Shown: positions 9,592 through 19,922, numbered from the stretch's first letter. The stretch: DNA of 64,000 bases from Riptortus pedestris (GCA_019009955.1 CM032228.1:6640001-6704000), one strand, 5' to 3'. A program made the numbers and translations. Notes: generated by a model not told the origin, from the letters alone.

Positions 9592-10260
9592 AGCTTCTTA
9601 TACCTGCGAACTACAGCATCCGAGCACCACCTCATCATCATCAAGCCAGCACAACTGAAAAGAAGCAGGATCGACCAAAAGAAGTTTAATAACAAGAGTC
9701 GGTATCGTGAGTAGAAACCATTATATTTTATCTAGACACCGGCCAGCAAGAAAGCATCCTTCCAAGGTTTTGTTTTCTGCTCCAACTCGGCCAGCAGGAT
9801 AGCCTCACAGTAACCTCTCACTTTACTTGGCGGACCGTCATTAATTTATATATTTCGGTGTTTATAATTGCGGCGGTCAGAATAATAGTGGCCTAACCCC
9901 AAAAAGTAAGATTTGTATACAATCAAGTTGGTTAGGCCACTATATTTTTCAAAGACCGCCAAAAGTGTTAGTTAAAAAACAAACTGCTGCTGCTATCTAG
10001 TGACAAAACTTAGAAGGTGGATTAGGCCACTAATAATTCATAGAACACATTATTCAGCAACAGATGCTATGGTAACTCAAATAAGCAAAATTTGAGGGTT
10101 GGGCCACTATAATACTGAGCGCCTCAATTCTAAACTTGTGCTATTATTTTTCTCATTTATTATTTATGAAAGTACAATAATCTTTATTATTTGGAATCAA
10201 GATTTTATTTATTTATAGGGACACCTTCTGAATACTAAAATAACACTCCCTATAGACATT
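9592..10260. repeat. Unassigned sequence with an imperfect palindrome and repeated TTAGGCCACTA motifs
   Basis: The arms 9872-9898 and 9929-9960 share GGCGGTC and AATAGTGGCCTAACC in inverted order. The GGCCACTA motif recurs at 10024 and 10104. No coding sequence is seen. It may be a foldback or MITE of an unrecognised family lying between two HINE copies. Confidence 0.5.
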
Positions 10261-10261
10261 T

Positions 10262-10765
10262 TGGGCATTTTTGCGAAAATCGCGTCATGAGCACAACCAC
10301 AATAGCTCATTTCCCTCAAAAGGGAATCTGTCAAAAGTCCGTCACGCAGGGGCTGCGTAAACTAAGCAGATTTCCCACGTGAAGTTAGACAATAGAGAAA
10401 TTTCACGAGAGCAGAGCAGCTAATGAAACGGACGAACTAGCTTTTGCCGGAAAAGACACCGTCCGTTAGCCGCCCAGATTTAATAAAAATGCAAAAATCT
10501 CGGTTAATATTCAAGATAGAGAATAAATGTATATAACAATATTTATAGAAAATTTAATTTGTGATAAGATTGATCCTGTACAATTTTGCGATCCGACGAA
10601 TAGTAACGGAGATATTTCGAAAACCCTCCCCTCTAAACCCCCCCCCCCACTGGTCCGATTTCAGTCGTTAACGAACTTGATCTTTCTTTTTACACAAAAC
10701 GACTATATATCGAATTTGGTAACGATCAAACAAACATTGCGACCGCTAGAGCGTTAACAGACAAA
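10262..10765 (+). mobile_element. Two HINE-like pieces joined head to tail
   Basis: The 3' end of one copy (gcgaaaatcgcgtcatgagc to gggaatctgtcaa) is followed without spacer by the 5' end of the next (aagTCCGTCACGCAGGGGCTG). The second copy runs to gcgttaacagacaaa, where the Helitron at 10766 begins. Confidence 0.8.
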
Positions 10766-11890
10766 TCTATATATATATAAAATTGTAACCTCTGTCTGTA
10801 CATTGATTTTTTTCGCGAAATTTCACGAAAACTTTTCGTTTCACATGTCATAGACACCATAACTGCATTTTGTTTCTTTCGTGTATGTTTGTTTGTTTGT
10901 TTGTTTTGTTTGTTTGTTACCTTTTCACGCCTAAACGGCTGAACCGAATTTTATGAAACTTGGTATGTATATTACTACTAACCCAACTTAGACTTTAGGC
11001 TATGTTAATATTCTCTGAGACGAACAGGAGTGGGGGTTATAAGGGAGGCCTGAAATTAAAAATAGTGATATTTCGTTTCCTATTGCATTTTCGGCAAGTA
11101 TGCACATAACAAAAGTCGTTTAGTTTGTTTTTTAGAGTAACTTTTATTATATACACTTTTGTCATATACCTAAGTATAAAGGCGTTACACGCTAAAAATG
11201 ATAGCGGAAGTCAACCATTTTATTTGGCACAAAAGACTCAACCGAACTGAACCAAACTCGGTATGTAAATTAGCACTAACGTCTTCCTTATAATAAGCCA
11301 TTCTAACTTTCTAGGGACGGGCAGGAGTGGGGGTTATAAGGGTGGCCTGAAATTAAAAATAGTGATATTTCGTTTCCTGTCGGTTTTTTCGCAAATATAA
11401 ACATATCAAAAGTTGTTTATTTTGTTATTTGGAGTAACTTTTGTTATATACACTTTTGTCGTATACCTAAGTAAAAATGAGTTATACGTTAAAACTTTAG
11501 CGGGAGCCAACAATTTTATTGGGCAATAACGGCTGAACCGATCATAACAAAGCTCGGTATGTCAATTAGCACTAATTCTTCCATGATTATAAGTTATATT
11601 ATAATTTTTAGGTTCGAACGGGAGGTGGGTTATAAGGGAGGCCTGAAATAAAAATTCACCATATTTACATGCATAAGAGACGGGAAATATAAAAATATCG
11701 AAGACAGTGAAGCCTTATCGAAAAAATATTCTATTATTAGAAAATTAAATCCACGGCAACGACGGGTATCAATCCTAAACACTGAGACGGGTAAATGTCA
11801 AAATATTGTGCAATGTAAAGTATTGCCAATAAAATACCATCACCATTCAGCCTCAAATGAATTCCCGGGCGAAGCCGGGTATCTGAGCTA

Positions 11891-11891
<1 letters not shown>
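10766..11891 (+). mobile_element. Classical nonautonomous Helitron, complete
   Basis: Starts TC after an A (10765|10766) and ends CTAG before a T (11891|11892), the A|T target of rolling-circle elements. The 3' end has the GC hairpin CCCGGGCGAAGCCGGG about 9 bases before CTAG. The 5' part reads attgtaacctctgtctgtac and contains (GTTT)n. The interior holds about three tandem units of about 300 bp. No Rep/helicase is encoded. Confidence 0.92.
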
Positions 11892-11944
<53 letters not shown>

Positions 11945-11960
11945 GTTTATATATTTATAT
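11892..11960. repeat. (TA)n microsatellite
   Basis: About 25 TA repeats immediately 3' of the Helitron end. Confidence 0.95.
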
Positions 11961-12006
11961 ATATATATCAAGTGGCCTATGAGACAAAGAAGCTGAGAAT
12001 ACTGAC

Positions 12007-12216
12007 CCAACAAGATCCACATTGGCTCTGGTTCGGTATTTCCCTAATTGTCGGGCATTCTGGCCACTGTTTCCTCGCGTCGAATTCTTCTGGGATAACA
12101 GCGTTCGTCTCGAACTGACTCTCGTCGAGTACAGGCAGCTTCGTATCAGATTCCTTTGCTCCGAACAGCCACTTGATCGACGAGACGGGCAGCTTTGACG
12201 GGAAGTTGGGGTCAGC
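12007..12216 (-). CDS. Cathepsin B-like protease, propeptide and active-site cysteine exon
   Basis: Acceptor TTTTCAG ends at 12217 and donor GTCAGT starts at 12006. The 70 codons encode the end of the propeptide ([19 protein letters not shown]), the maturation region ([20 protein letters not shown]) and the active site [12 protein letters not shown], whose Cys is the nucleophile of the papain family. IPEEFDAR is the usual N-terminus of mature cathepsin B. Phase 0 at both ends fits the exons on either side. The usual QGSCGSCW reads QSQCGSCW here. The product is expected in lysosomes or, in sap feeders, secreted into the gut. Confidence 0.95.
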
Positions 12217-12878
12217 CTGAAAATATAAATTTTTGTAATTAGTTATCTTGTTTTGTCTGAAATGATGAATTGTCTTACATATTTACACTTAGGAAACTTA
12301 AATAATAGTTAAAAATACGTCAATTTAACTATCAGTAAATAACTATAACTAATAAATTTAAAGAAAACTGGTAATATTAAAAAAAAATAATTGCAGTAAA
12401 GTACCTTTTAAATAAAGAGAAAATTGTTTCATCCTGGTAGAGATTATTTTTATAAAAATCATTTTTTTTTTTTATTTTGACAGTCATAATTAAGTTATTA
12501 GTGTTTGAACTATATACTAATAGTTTTCGTCTCGTTCGAGGTAACTTATTTTTTAACATTGAATATTTTTCGTTACAAATTCGCATTAAACAGTTTTACT
12601 ACTGAAAATGATTAGTGTTTGAAGGATTATATTGTGAAAAAGGCTCATTTTTTTTTTCTAACAGACGAAATTGATTTGTATATGTGCGTGTGTGAAAGTG
12701 TGTAATAACCAAGCAATGCCAGAGTGTGCATCTTCAGACCAACGATGTCAAGCAATTCAAGAAAATATTGTCAAGAGTTATGATTAAAAAAAAAAGTATA
12801 CATCTGTTTTATTCAACATTTTTCGCAGTTAAATAGGCTCTCTTGTACTAGGCAATGGCCGATCATAGATTCTTTATA

Positions 12879-12932
<54 letters not shown>

Positions 12933-13130
12933 AACAAACAAAATAAGGTGCCCTCTTTCTGAGGTTACCTGTTTGGTCAACCTCCTAATCTGCCAATTTC
13001 TGGTAATAATGTTTTATATTTTTATTTATATTTTTTTTTTAATTTTATTTAAATTGTATGCGATAAGTTGGAATAATTTGGATTTTGTAAATTAGGGGGG
13101 TATCTCAAGTGAGAGTGCAGCTTATTATTT
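12217..13130. other. Cathepsin B intron, no gene seen
   Basis: AT-rich, with a (TA)n tract at about 12882-12926 and the remains of a (CAAA)n repeat. No repeat family or coding sequence recognised. Confidence 0.6.
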
Positions 13131-13134
13131 GTAT

Positions 13135-13560
13135 CTTTATTTTTTATATAAATGATGATGAATGATTCTTAGAACAAGCGTGGATCAGATCATCGTTTGT
13201 TAGCCCTTGTTCTAGTAGTATCTTCACCGTTTTTTGATGGAGGATTCCTCTTGAGCCGAACAGTAGCCCCATAACTGTCCAGTCTTGTATTTCGTATTTC
13301 TTTATGAAATAGAAGCAACAAGGTTTCATATATGCTTTTCTTCTCCTGGTCCACCTCGTCTGCGTGATTTTTTGTTAATCTCAAAACGGACAGTAGGATC
13401 CAGAATTAAGCCCCTTTTTCCATTTTTTCATGATGGTTACAATATCCGCTCTTCTTGTAGTGCCGTCTGAGGAATTTCAAGCCAACTCTTTCGAATATAT
13501 TCCAATCTGGGTGCTTCTTTTTCAAGAGGTGAGCAATTTGAGTCCGGACCTTATGATGCC
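13135..13560 (-). pseudogene. Decayed non-LTR retrotransposon C-terminus (R2-like endonuclease, tentative)
   Basis: Minus-strand frames with stops and frameshifts read RRADIVTIMKKWKKG, then EVDQEKKSIYETLLLLFHKE and WTVMGLLFGSRGI. This pattern (R.DIV, EVDqEKk.IY, v.GLl.GaRG) recurs next to restriction-like endonuclease domains of R2-type elements as I remember them. The assignment is from memory and needs a database search. It lies in the first large cathepsin B intron. Confidence 0.4.
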
Positions 13561-13574
13561 GAGAAATGCATTGT

Positions 13575-13619
<45 letters not shown>
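13560..13619. repeat. (TA)n microsatellite
   Basis: About 25 TA steps. The solo LTR has inserted at its right end. Confidence 0.9.
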
Positions 13620-13624
<5 letters not shown>

Positions 13625-14181
13625 CGAAAATTAAACAGAGATAGTCTCGTATTTGGGAAGTACGAAGTAGATCAAAGGGCCCGACAGATATTCTCGGCAG
13701 GACCCAACCTGTTCTGGACGCGTCTCGGCCTTCTCCTTCGATGTTTTGCCACCAAGTACTATAAAGGTGCCAGCCCGACCCCAGTCAGTTTAGTTTGTTC
13801 TCAGCTGTCTTCAAGTGATCATCAGTGCGTACAGTGCAAGAGTGACTCTTAGATGCAGTGCGGTAAAGTGTTTTATCTGAAAAACAGTGTTGTGCCGTGA
13901 CACAGTAAAGAACAGTATAGTGCCGTGTTTAAGACAGTGCAGTGCCGTATTTTTGTAAACTTCAGTGATTGTTAGTGAGTTATTGGACTGTGTAACAACA
14001 AGAACAGTGCAGCTATGAGTGCACACTGTGAGTAGTAGTTAAGAATAATTAAAATAAGTATGTAGTGCATTGCTAATTGATCAGTGATAAAAACTCTGAA
14101 GCTTGTGTGTGTTTACTTTTGCAATCCAAAAGAAATATAATAAACAACGTTTAATACTAATTTTTGTAATAAAACGTAACA
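13620..14181 (+). repeat. Solo LTR of a gypsy-type retrotransposon
   Basis: TGTTGCGAAAA at the left and CGTAACA at the right, with no primer site or polypurine tract beside it, indicating loss of the interior by LTR-LTR recombination. It carries TATAAAG (13759) and, about 30 bp later, CAGTCAGTTTAG, a TATA plus initiator pair. ATAT flanks both sides, consistent with a 4-bp duplication but ambiguous because the site is in TA repeats. Sequence is similar to the LTR at 7845-8440, in opposite orientation. Confidence 0.85.
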
Positions 14182-14225
14182 ATATAAAATATATATATAT
14201 ATATTATATATATATATATATACAC
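14182..14225. repeat. (TA)n microsatellite
   Basis: Short TA tracts right of the solo LTR, probably the interrupted continuation of the tract to its left. Confidence 0.8.
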
Positions 14226-14349
14226 ATTACACTTTTTCTTTCTATAAAAAGGAGTTATTAGTAGTTAAGAAGATAAACATTTATTTTCTCTTAACATTAG
14301 ATACTTTTGGATTATTTATCGAAATTTATTTTTTCCCATAAATTCTCAC

Positions 14350-14466
14350 CTTCCATGTTGTCTTCAAGGAGTTGACTCTTTCAGCAATGTCTTCAAAATT
14401 GATTGATTCTATTCTTGCAGCATATGCTGCAGCCAACAGCAAACACAATGGAAGTAACTGCTTCAT
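14350..14466 (-). CDS. Cathepsin B-like protease, signal-peptide exon
   Basis: Encodes a cysteine endopeptidase of the papain family, cathepsin B group; this exon gives the start. MKQLLPLCLLLAAAYAARIE is a signal peptide (basic n-region, Leu/Ala core, A-A cleavage site), followed by the propeptide helix INFEDIAERVNSLKTTWK, the family's FI..IN....TWKAG region. The donor GTGAGAAT starts at 14349, phase 0. An in-frame ATG lies at 14475 (MMQ before MKQ), but an acceptor-like ATGCAG directly before 14466 suggests the 5' UTR is spliced on there. The gene runs leftwards through 12216-12007, 8869-8669 and 1232-1119, and the 3' end is outside the window. At least one middle exon (occluding loop) has not been found, so I cannot say whether the gene is intact. 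Confidence 0.92.
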
Positions 14467-14511
14467 CTGCATCATAAAACCGTCATGAATTCTAATTTCA
14501 GTTTCCAGCAG

Positions 14512-14645
14512 CAGATTTCCCTTAACGGGGGTTGTTTTTGAAAAAATTCTTTAAATGTCCATCGAACTTATCCAAATGTCGAAAATGAGGTCCGTTCAAA
14601 ATTGGTTTATATATTGACCTGTTAACGCGCTAGCGGTCGCTATTA

Positions 14646-14660
<15 letters not shown>
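14512..14660 (-). mobile_element. HINE-like fragment
   Basis: AGCAGATTTCCCTTAACGGG, the tccatcgaacttatcc block and ggtccgttcaaaattg, then gacctgttaacgcgctagcggtcgc before a TA tract. It sits about 40 bp upstream of the cathepsin B start codon exon. Confidence 0.75.
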
Positions 14661-14731
<71 letters not shown>

Positions 14732-14860
14732 ATAAATGGATCTCACTTTCGTCATCGCCTGGGTAGGATCGATGGACATTTGAATTGGAAGATATTTTTC
14801 AAATATCGCTTCATGAGTACAACTTCAACAGCTGATTTCGCTTACGGGATGTCTGTTAAA
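14641..14860 (+). mobile_element. HINE-like 3' block behind a (TA)n(GA)n tract
   Basis: About 22 TA and 18 GA repeats are followed by ggatctcactttcgtcatcgc, gtaggatcgatggacatttg and a decayed palindrome. It is inverted relative to the fragment on its left. Confidence 0.75.
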
Positions 14861-14896
14861 TATGAATGGGGAATAAATAGAAATAGAGTTACTTAC

Positions 14897-15068
14897 CTCG
14901 GGGACAACAGGGAACGAATAACTTGCATCGATGGGTGATGTTATTTATCTACTTTCATCATCTCCTCTTGACATTAGGTAACAACTTAAGTACATTCAGT
15001 AATGTTATTAACACTTGTATCTGATTGATGTTGGTTAATCAGTAAATGTTTCATTTTGGAGTGCCCTT
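14897..15068 (-). other. Probable 5' UTR exon of the cathepsin B gene
   Basis: On the minus strand a T11 tract plus GCAG acceptor (ends 15069) and a consensus donor GAG|GTAAGT (14896) bound a 172-bp segment. It holds a short upstream frame (ATG at 15054, 22 codons, stop TAA). The next exon downstream on this strand is the signal-peptide exon. No transcript supports this; the splice-site quality is the only evidence. Confidence 0.4.
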
Positions 15069-15125
15069 CTGCAAAAAAAAAAATCCAGAAATTCACAATT
15101 AATTATTTCTCATACGTTCGCTTAC

Positions 15126-15168
15126 CTCATACGAAAACAAGAGTTATCTTCAGGAATTTCCCTTACAT
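15126..15168 (-). other. Probable first noncoding exon end of the cathepsin B gene
   Basis: A second consensus donor, TATGAG|GTAAGC, at 15125 would define a 57-bp intron ending at 15069. A HINE copy begins at about 15170, so the promoter would have to be inside or beyond it. Confidence 0.3.
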
Positions 15169-15169
15169 T

Positions 15170-15300
15170 TTAGCAGATGTCCATTAAGGAAAATGACGAA
15201 GGCTGTCAGGAGATGACGAAAATAAGGTCCGTTCAAAACTGTATATATATCTATATATATATATATATTAAATATACTATATATATATATATATATATCA
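15170..15300 (-). mobile_element. HINE-like fragment
   Basis: TTTTAGCAGATGTCCATTAAGG, gaaaataaggtccgttcaaaactg and interrupted TA repeats; the middle of the 3' block is deleted. Confidence 0.7.
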
Positions 15301-15329
15301 ATATAATTTTTAAATTTACTATAAATATT

Positions 15330-15445
15330 TTTTGGGAAACAGGTCTCAATAACACGAAGTCTTCCCACCAATTTATTTATTCATGCACAAGGCCTTTCGG
15401 CACTAACGTGCCATCATCAGGTGCTTCTGCTGTATAATTGACGTT
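15330..15445 (-). mobile_element. Fragment with hammerhead-like core (Penelope-type terminus, tentative)
   Basis: The minus strand reads CTGATGA (15420-15414), a hairpin GGCAC-GTTA-GTGCC, then GAAA (15398-15395) and AATAAATAAATTG further on. It is truncated by the Helitron on its right. Confidence 0.5.
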
Positions 15446-15475
15446 TAACGCCACGGCTTTGGGGCCACTACGGAG

Positions 15476-16959
15476 TAATTTCACGATAACTTTTCGTTTC
15501 ACATGTCATAGACACCATAACTGCATTTTGTTTCTTTCGTGTATGTTTGTTTGTTACCTTTTCACGCATAAACGGCTGAACCGAATTTTATGAAACTTGG
15601 TATGTATATTACTACTAACCCAACTTAGACTTTAGGCTATATTAATATCCTCTGAGACGAACAGGAGTGGGGGTTATAAAGGAAGCCTGAAATTAAAAAA
15701 TAGCGATATTTCGTGTCCTATTGGTTTTTCGGCAAATATGAATATAACAAAAAGTTGTTTATTTTGTTATTTAGAGTAACTTTTGTTATATACACTTTTT
15801 TCGTATACTGAATTATAAACGAGATATACGCAATAACCTATAACGAATGTGAACAATTTTATTTGAGACGAAAGACCCAACCGAAATGAATAAAACTCGG
15901 TATGTGTATTAGCACTAACGCTTTCATTATAATAAGCCATACTAACATTTCTAGGGGACGGGTAGGAGTGGGGGTTGTAAGAGAGGCCTGAATTTTAAAA
16001 ATAGCGGTATTTCGTTTATCTATTCGTTTTTTCGGCAAATATGAACAAAACAAAAGTTGTTTATTTAGTTATTTAGAGTAACTTTTGTTATATACACTTT
16101 TTTTTTCGTAAAGCGAATTATAAACGAGATATACGCTAAAACCTATAGTGGAAGTGAAAAATTTTATTTGGGACAAAAGAGCCAACCGAAAATAAATAAA
16201 ACTCGATATATGTATTAGCACTTACGCTTTCATTTATATCAAGCCATACCAACATTTCTAGGGCCCAGGCAGGAGTGGGGGTTGTAAGTGAGGCCTGAAT
16301 TTAAAAATAACGGTATTTCGTTATCTATTCGTTTTTTCGGCAAATATGAACATAAAAAAAAGTTGTTTATTTAGTTATTTGGAGTAACTTTTGTTATATA
16401 CACTTTTTTCGTATAACCGAATTATAAACGTGATATACGCTAAAATCTATAGCGGAAGGAACAATTTTATTTGGGACAAAAGGCCAAACCGAAATAAATA
16501 AAATTTGGTATGTGTATTAGCACTAACGCTTTCATTATAATAAGCCAAACCAACATTTCTAGTGACGGCAGGAGGGGGGGTTATAAGGGAGGCCTGAAAT
16601 TAAAAAATAGTGATATTTCGTCTCCTATTTAGTGAAATTTGCTCAACAATTCTTTGGAACTACAGGTACCTCACCGGGAAAAACTAATTCAAATGTATGT
16701 TAATATTTTGTGCTTAATAATTCAAATCTATGCATAATGCACAGGAAACGGGAAATATGACAATATGGAGAGAACAGTGAAGTCTTACATAAAAAAATTA
16801 TTTTATTATTAACAAATCCCCAGAAACGACGGGTATTAAAACTAAACACTGGGACGGGAAAATGTCAAAATATTGTGCCAAAGTAAAGCCTTTCCAAAAA
16901 AAATACCATCACCATTCAGCCTCAAATGAATTCCCGAGCGAAGCCGGGTATCTGAGCTA

Positions 16960-16960
<1 letters not shown>
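15476..16960 (+). mobile_element. Helitron, 5'-truncated, about four to five internal units
   Basis: Starts inside the 5' region at aatttcacgataacttttcg and ends with CCCGAGCGAAGCCGGG, tatctgag and CTAG before T (16960). Several tandem units of about 300 bp occupy the interior. One stem base differs (CCCGAG for CCCGGG). Confidence 0.9.
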
Positions 16961-17013
<53 letters not shown>

Positions 17014-17125
17014 GAACAGACCTCATTTTCGTCATCTCTTTGGTAGGATCGATGGACATTTGAAGAAATTTTTCGAAAATCTAATCATGAGTACGACCCC
17101 CCATGAGGGAAATCTGCTAATACCA
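16961..17125 (+). mobile_element. (TA)n tract and HINE-like 3' block
   Basis: About 23 TA, then ttttgaacagacctcattttcg, ggtaggatcgatggacat, and the end CATGAGGGAAATCTGCTAA followed by T. Confidence 0.8.
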
Positions 17126-17194
17126 TTATTAGTCAGTCAACAATGATTTCCCGGGCATCACCACCCGGTGATAAGGTACCCACCTTAGCTAGTA

Positions 17195-17310
17195 TATATA
17201 TAATTTTGAACTTTTTGTCATCTACTGATGAACATTTGAAATTTTTTTTCGAAAATCGCGTCATGAGTACAATTTCAATAGTTGATTTCCCTTACGGGAA
17301 ACCTGCTAAA
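17195..17310 (+). mobile_element. HINE-like 3' block
   Basis: Short TA tract, gatgaacatttgaaatt, cgcgtcatgagtacaatttc and the terminus GATTTCCCTTACGGGAAACC, then tgctaa. A hairpin with CTAG at 17149-17193 (CACCCGGTGATAAGG... gctagta) suggests a small Helitron end just before it. Confidence 0.75.
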
Positions 17311-17605
17311 ACTGTTAACTAAGCATTTACCTAGCACATGAATGAAAAACATTTCTAATCTTTATCTGCCCTGACTAAACACTCCAAGTAAACAAAGATT
17401 TAATCGTAAGCTGAGATGGGAAGGGACAAATATCATATAAACTGAAAGCACATTACAATGAGGTTTGTTTAAGGATGAAAAATTATAAATAACTCCTCTA
17501 ATTGTCGAGTTAAAAAACAATTGGGGAAATTAATTTAATAATATTTGCTACACTACACCTGGTTCAATATTACTACCGCTACACCTCATCCAACTATGAA
17601 TTTTC
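17311..17605. other. No feature seen
   Basis: AT-rich unique-looking sequence upstream of the receptor gene, without recognisable coding or repeat content. Confidence 0.4.
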
Positions 17606-17965
17606 AAAAGGTCTGTCACGCTGGGGCTGCGTAAACTAAGCAGATTTCCCACGTGAAGTTTTACAATAGAGAAATTTCACGAGAGCCGAACAGTTACGAA
17701 AATGGCCGAACTAGCTTTTGGTGGGAAACTCACTCTCGCCCGTTATCCGCCCACATTTAAATAAAATGCCAATATCTCGGTAATATTGAAGATAGAGAAT
17801 AAATGTGCATAACAATATGTATAGTACATTTAATTTTCAATAAGATTGGTCCTATACAATTTTTCGATCCGACTTGTAGTAATATAGATATTTCGAATTT
17901 TCAAAAATTCTCCCCTCTAAACCCCCTTTCCCTCCCTCCCACTCGACCGACACAGTAATAAATGG
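17606..17965 (+). mobile_element. HINE-like 5' half
   Basis: GTCTGTCACGCTGGGGCTGCG, the subterminal CTAAGCAGATTTCCC, cacgtgaagttttacaatag, then gagccgaacagttacg and on to ctcccctctaaaccccc. It stops before the gccattaacgaacttg block. Confidence 0.88.
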
Positions 17966-17989
17966 GCCCGATATACATAAATGGGCTTT

Positions 17990-18203
17990 CAGAGAACGGC
18001 TTTATAAAGTACCAGTGTCGTAATAATGCCCCAAAGAAGTTATAAGAGCACGTGGCTGAGTGTGCATGTCTGCCAGTAGATATTTCAGCCTAATGAACGG
18101 CACTTAACTATCGATCAGTAAAGTGGATTGACCTGCAAACAATGCCAAAGAGATAATATCGAGATACGAAGTCTGTAATATGGCTGTTAGATAGCGCTTT
18201 TAA
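17990..18203 (+). promoter_or_regulatory. Putative promoter and 5' UTR of the gustatory receptor
   Basis: The first non-repeat sequence before the receptor ATG. A TATAAAG at 18001 and an initiator-like ATCAGTAAAG near 18115 are the only core-promoter candidates. They are too far apart to form one promoter, so the start site is undecided. Confidence 0.25.
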
Positions 18204-19136
18204 ATGGCGCTTAGTCTCCGAAGTCGGTGTATATTTCCTGGTATCGGCATTATGTTGGTCACAGGGTCATTGTCAAAGGCGGTCAGACCGATATTGATAT
18301 TATCTCGCTGCGTTGGGATCCTACCTCGCAGCAGGAAGCCCATACTTGCCGTCTTCCTGTTCATCTACAGCGTGTTCCTTGTTGTGTTCGTCGGATATGG
18401 GACTTTCGGCTCTTTCCTCTGGCTCCAGTATCCTGATGCACTCCTCTACGATTCCCTGATGCACTTGGCCATCGAGAAGGCCCAGAAAGGGGTCCTCTAC
18501 GCCAATTACCTAGTCGTCCTTTCGAGTAACATTTGGTTCCAGAAGGACTACCAGAAGGTCCTCGTCGGCCTCAAGAGGATAGACAAAGCTCTCCTTGACA
18601 TCCAAATGCCCGTGAGCTACAACTTGAACAGCGTCGCGTTTCTGGCAACTGTCAAGTTCGCATCTCTGCTCGGGCTGGCCGTCCTCGACTATTTCCTGTC
18701 CATCGACAGCCTCTGGTTGTACACCTTCGTGGACCTCGTGTCGACCCACTGCCCGCTCATCCCGATATTCTCCTACGAACTCCAGTTCTATGCAGTCCTG
18801 TCGTTCCTGGCACAGCACTTGAATTTCATAACGCAGCAGCTCTCCGCCGCTATTGCCGCTTCTTCGTTCGAAGACGGACTGCCGAAAATGTACAAGCTCA
18901 TCACCATATACGACGATTTAAGGACCCTGAGCAAAGAGGTCAACAGGATCAACTCGATGCCTCTTCTGATGACGGTAGCTTCGATATTCTGCCTTGGCAT
19001 TGTCAACATGCATCTTCTGGGCACTGCTGGCTCTTACAAGCATAATGAGTTGCTCACTTTCCTTTTGGGCTCGACCTTCTTGAGACTGTACGAGTTGTGG
19101 TACATCATACAACCATTCGTCAAGATTTCCAAAGAG
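18204..19136 (+). CDS. Gustatory receptor, exon 1 (residues 1-311)
   Basis: The largest exon of a seven-transmembrane insect gustatory receptor, a ligand-gated cation channel of chemosensory neurons with intracellular N-terminus. Residues 24-41 (SKAVRPILILSRCVGILP) match the family's opening LSR..G..P segment. Hydrophobic segments lie near 46-73, 96-112, 143-167, 172-202, 252-277 and 283-306, six helices. The loop at 225-255 (YDDLRTLSKEVNRINSMPLL) is the characteristic L...IN segment before TM5. Reading past residue 311 (KISKE) gives 33 nonhomologous residues and a stop, so I end the exon at GAG|GTCATT; this donor is weak but in the right phase. ATG 18252 is an alternative start. Exons 2-4 complete it to 389 residues, normal for the family. 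TE insertions fill the introns. Confidence 0.85.
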
Positions 19137-19225
19137 GTCATTATAATCACATTAACTCTCTTTATCCTGGTTTCCCCCTTCTTCCTAGGTGAATGGAATC
19201 TGCCCTTGAAGCCCCTCACAATTTC

Positions 19226-19705
19226 CGTCCTCTTTTAGTTAGGATCGATGGACATTTGAAGAAATTTTCCAATACGGCATCCCAAGAGTTCAGTATTGCC
19301 ACTAAATTCTTTAATGATTAAAGATACGATTTATGATCTTCTGCCATCGATCCATTAATTTTCTTTAACAAGGTTTACATTCATCTTTCTCCACCATATT
19401 TGAGTCAGACCTACATCCAACAACCATATCCTAAATGTCTTTCTAAGATATAATGAAGCATATGAATAGAATGTAACTTTACGTCACTGAAGCTTCTCTT
19501 TGTAGGTACCGGGTAAAAAATCTGTTTCAAATCGATTTTATCCACATAGCCATCAGATTTAATGTTGAGAAAATTTTCGAATTTTAGCAGATTTCTCTTA
19601 AGGGTTGATGAGGTTGTAATCATGACTGCATGTCATGAAAAATTGTCTCAAATGTCCAACGATCATACCTGGTAGATGACAAAAATGCCGTTCAAAATTA
19701 CATAT
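19226..19705. mobile_element. HINE-like remnants at the start of receptor intron 1
   Basis: 19226-19290 holds a plus-oriented gatcgatggacatttgaagaaatt piece, and 19582-19705 a minus-oriented 3' block (AGCAGATTTCTCTTAAGGG to ccgttcaaaattac). Between them about 290 bp show nothing recognisable. Confidence 0.65.
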
Positions 19706-19734
19706 TTTAAATTATTTATTTATTATTCCACTTT

Positions 19735-19922
19735 TTGTAACTAAAGCTAATTGGGACGGGTTATCTACAGGTTACCAACCTTTTCTAGCCAGGGTGGGAC
19801 TTAGGATTTTTTATTTAATGAATTCCGGCACTAAATATTTGTCTAAGCGGGAATCAAACTCACCACTCTAGGTTGACCATGTGAGATTAAGGTCAACGCT
19901 TTAACTCATATGGCGAAAATTA
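19735..19922 (-). mobile_element. tRNA-derived SINE
   Basis: Minus strand: a head with GAGTTAAAGCGTTGACCTTAA and GAGTTTGATTCCC (B-box-like), a body with CCCACCCTGGCTAGAAAAGG and ACCCGTCCCAATTAGC, and an A/T-rich tail at 19735. Polymerase III type, no coding sequence. Confidence 0.75.

Noticed and set aside
19137..19238. Extension of the gustatory receptor by 33 residues after KISKE
   Set aside because: The extra residues do not resemble the family, while the downstream exons continue the receptor exactly in frame.
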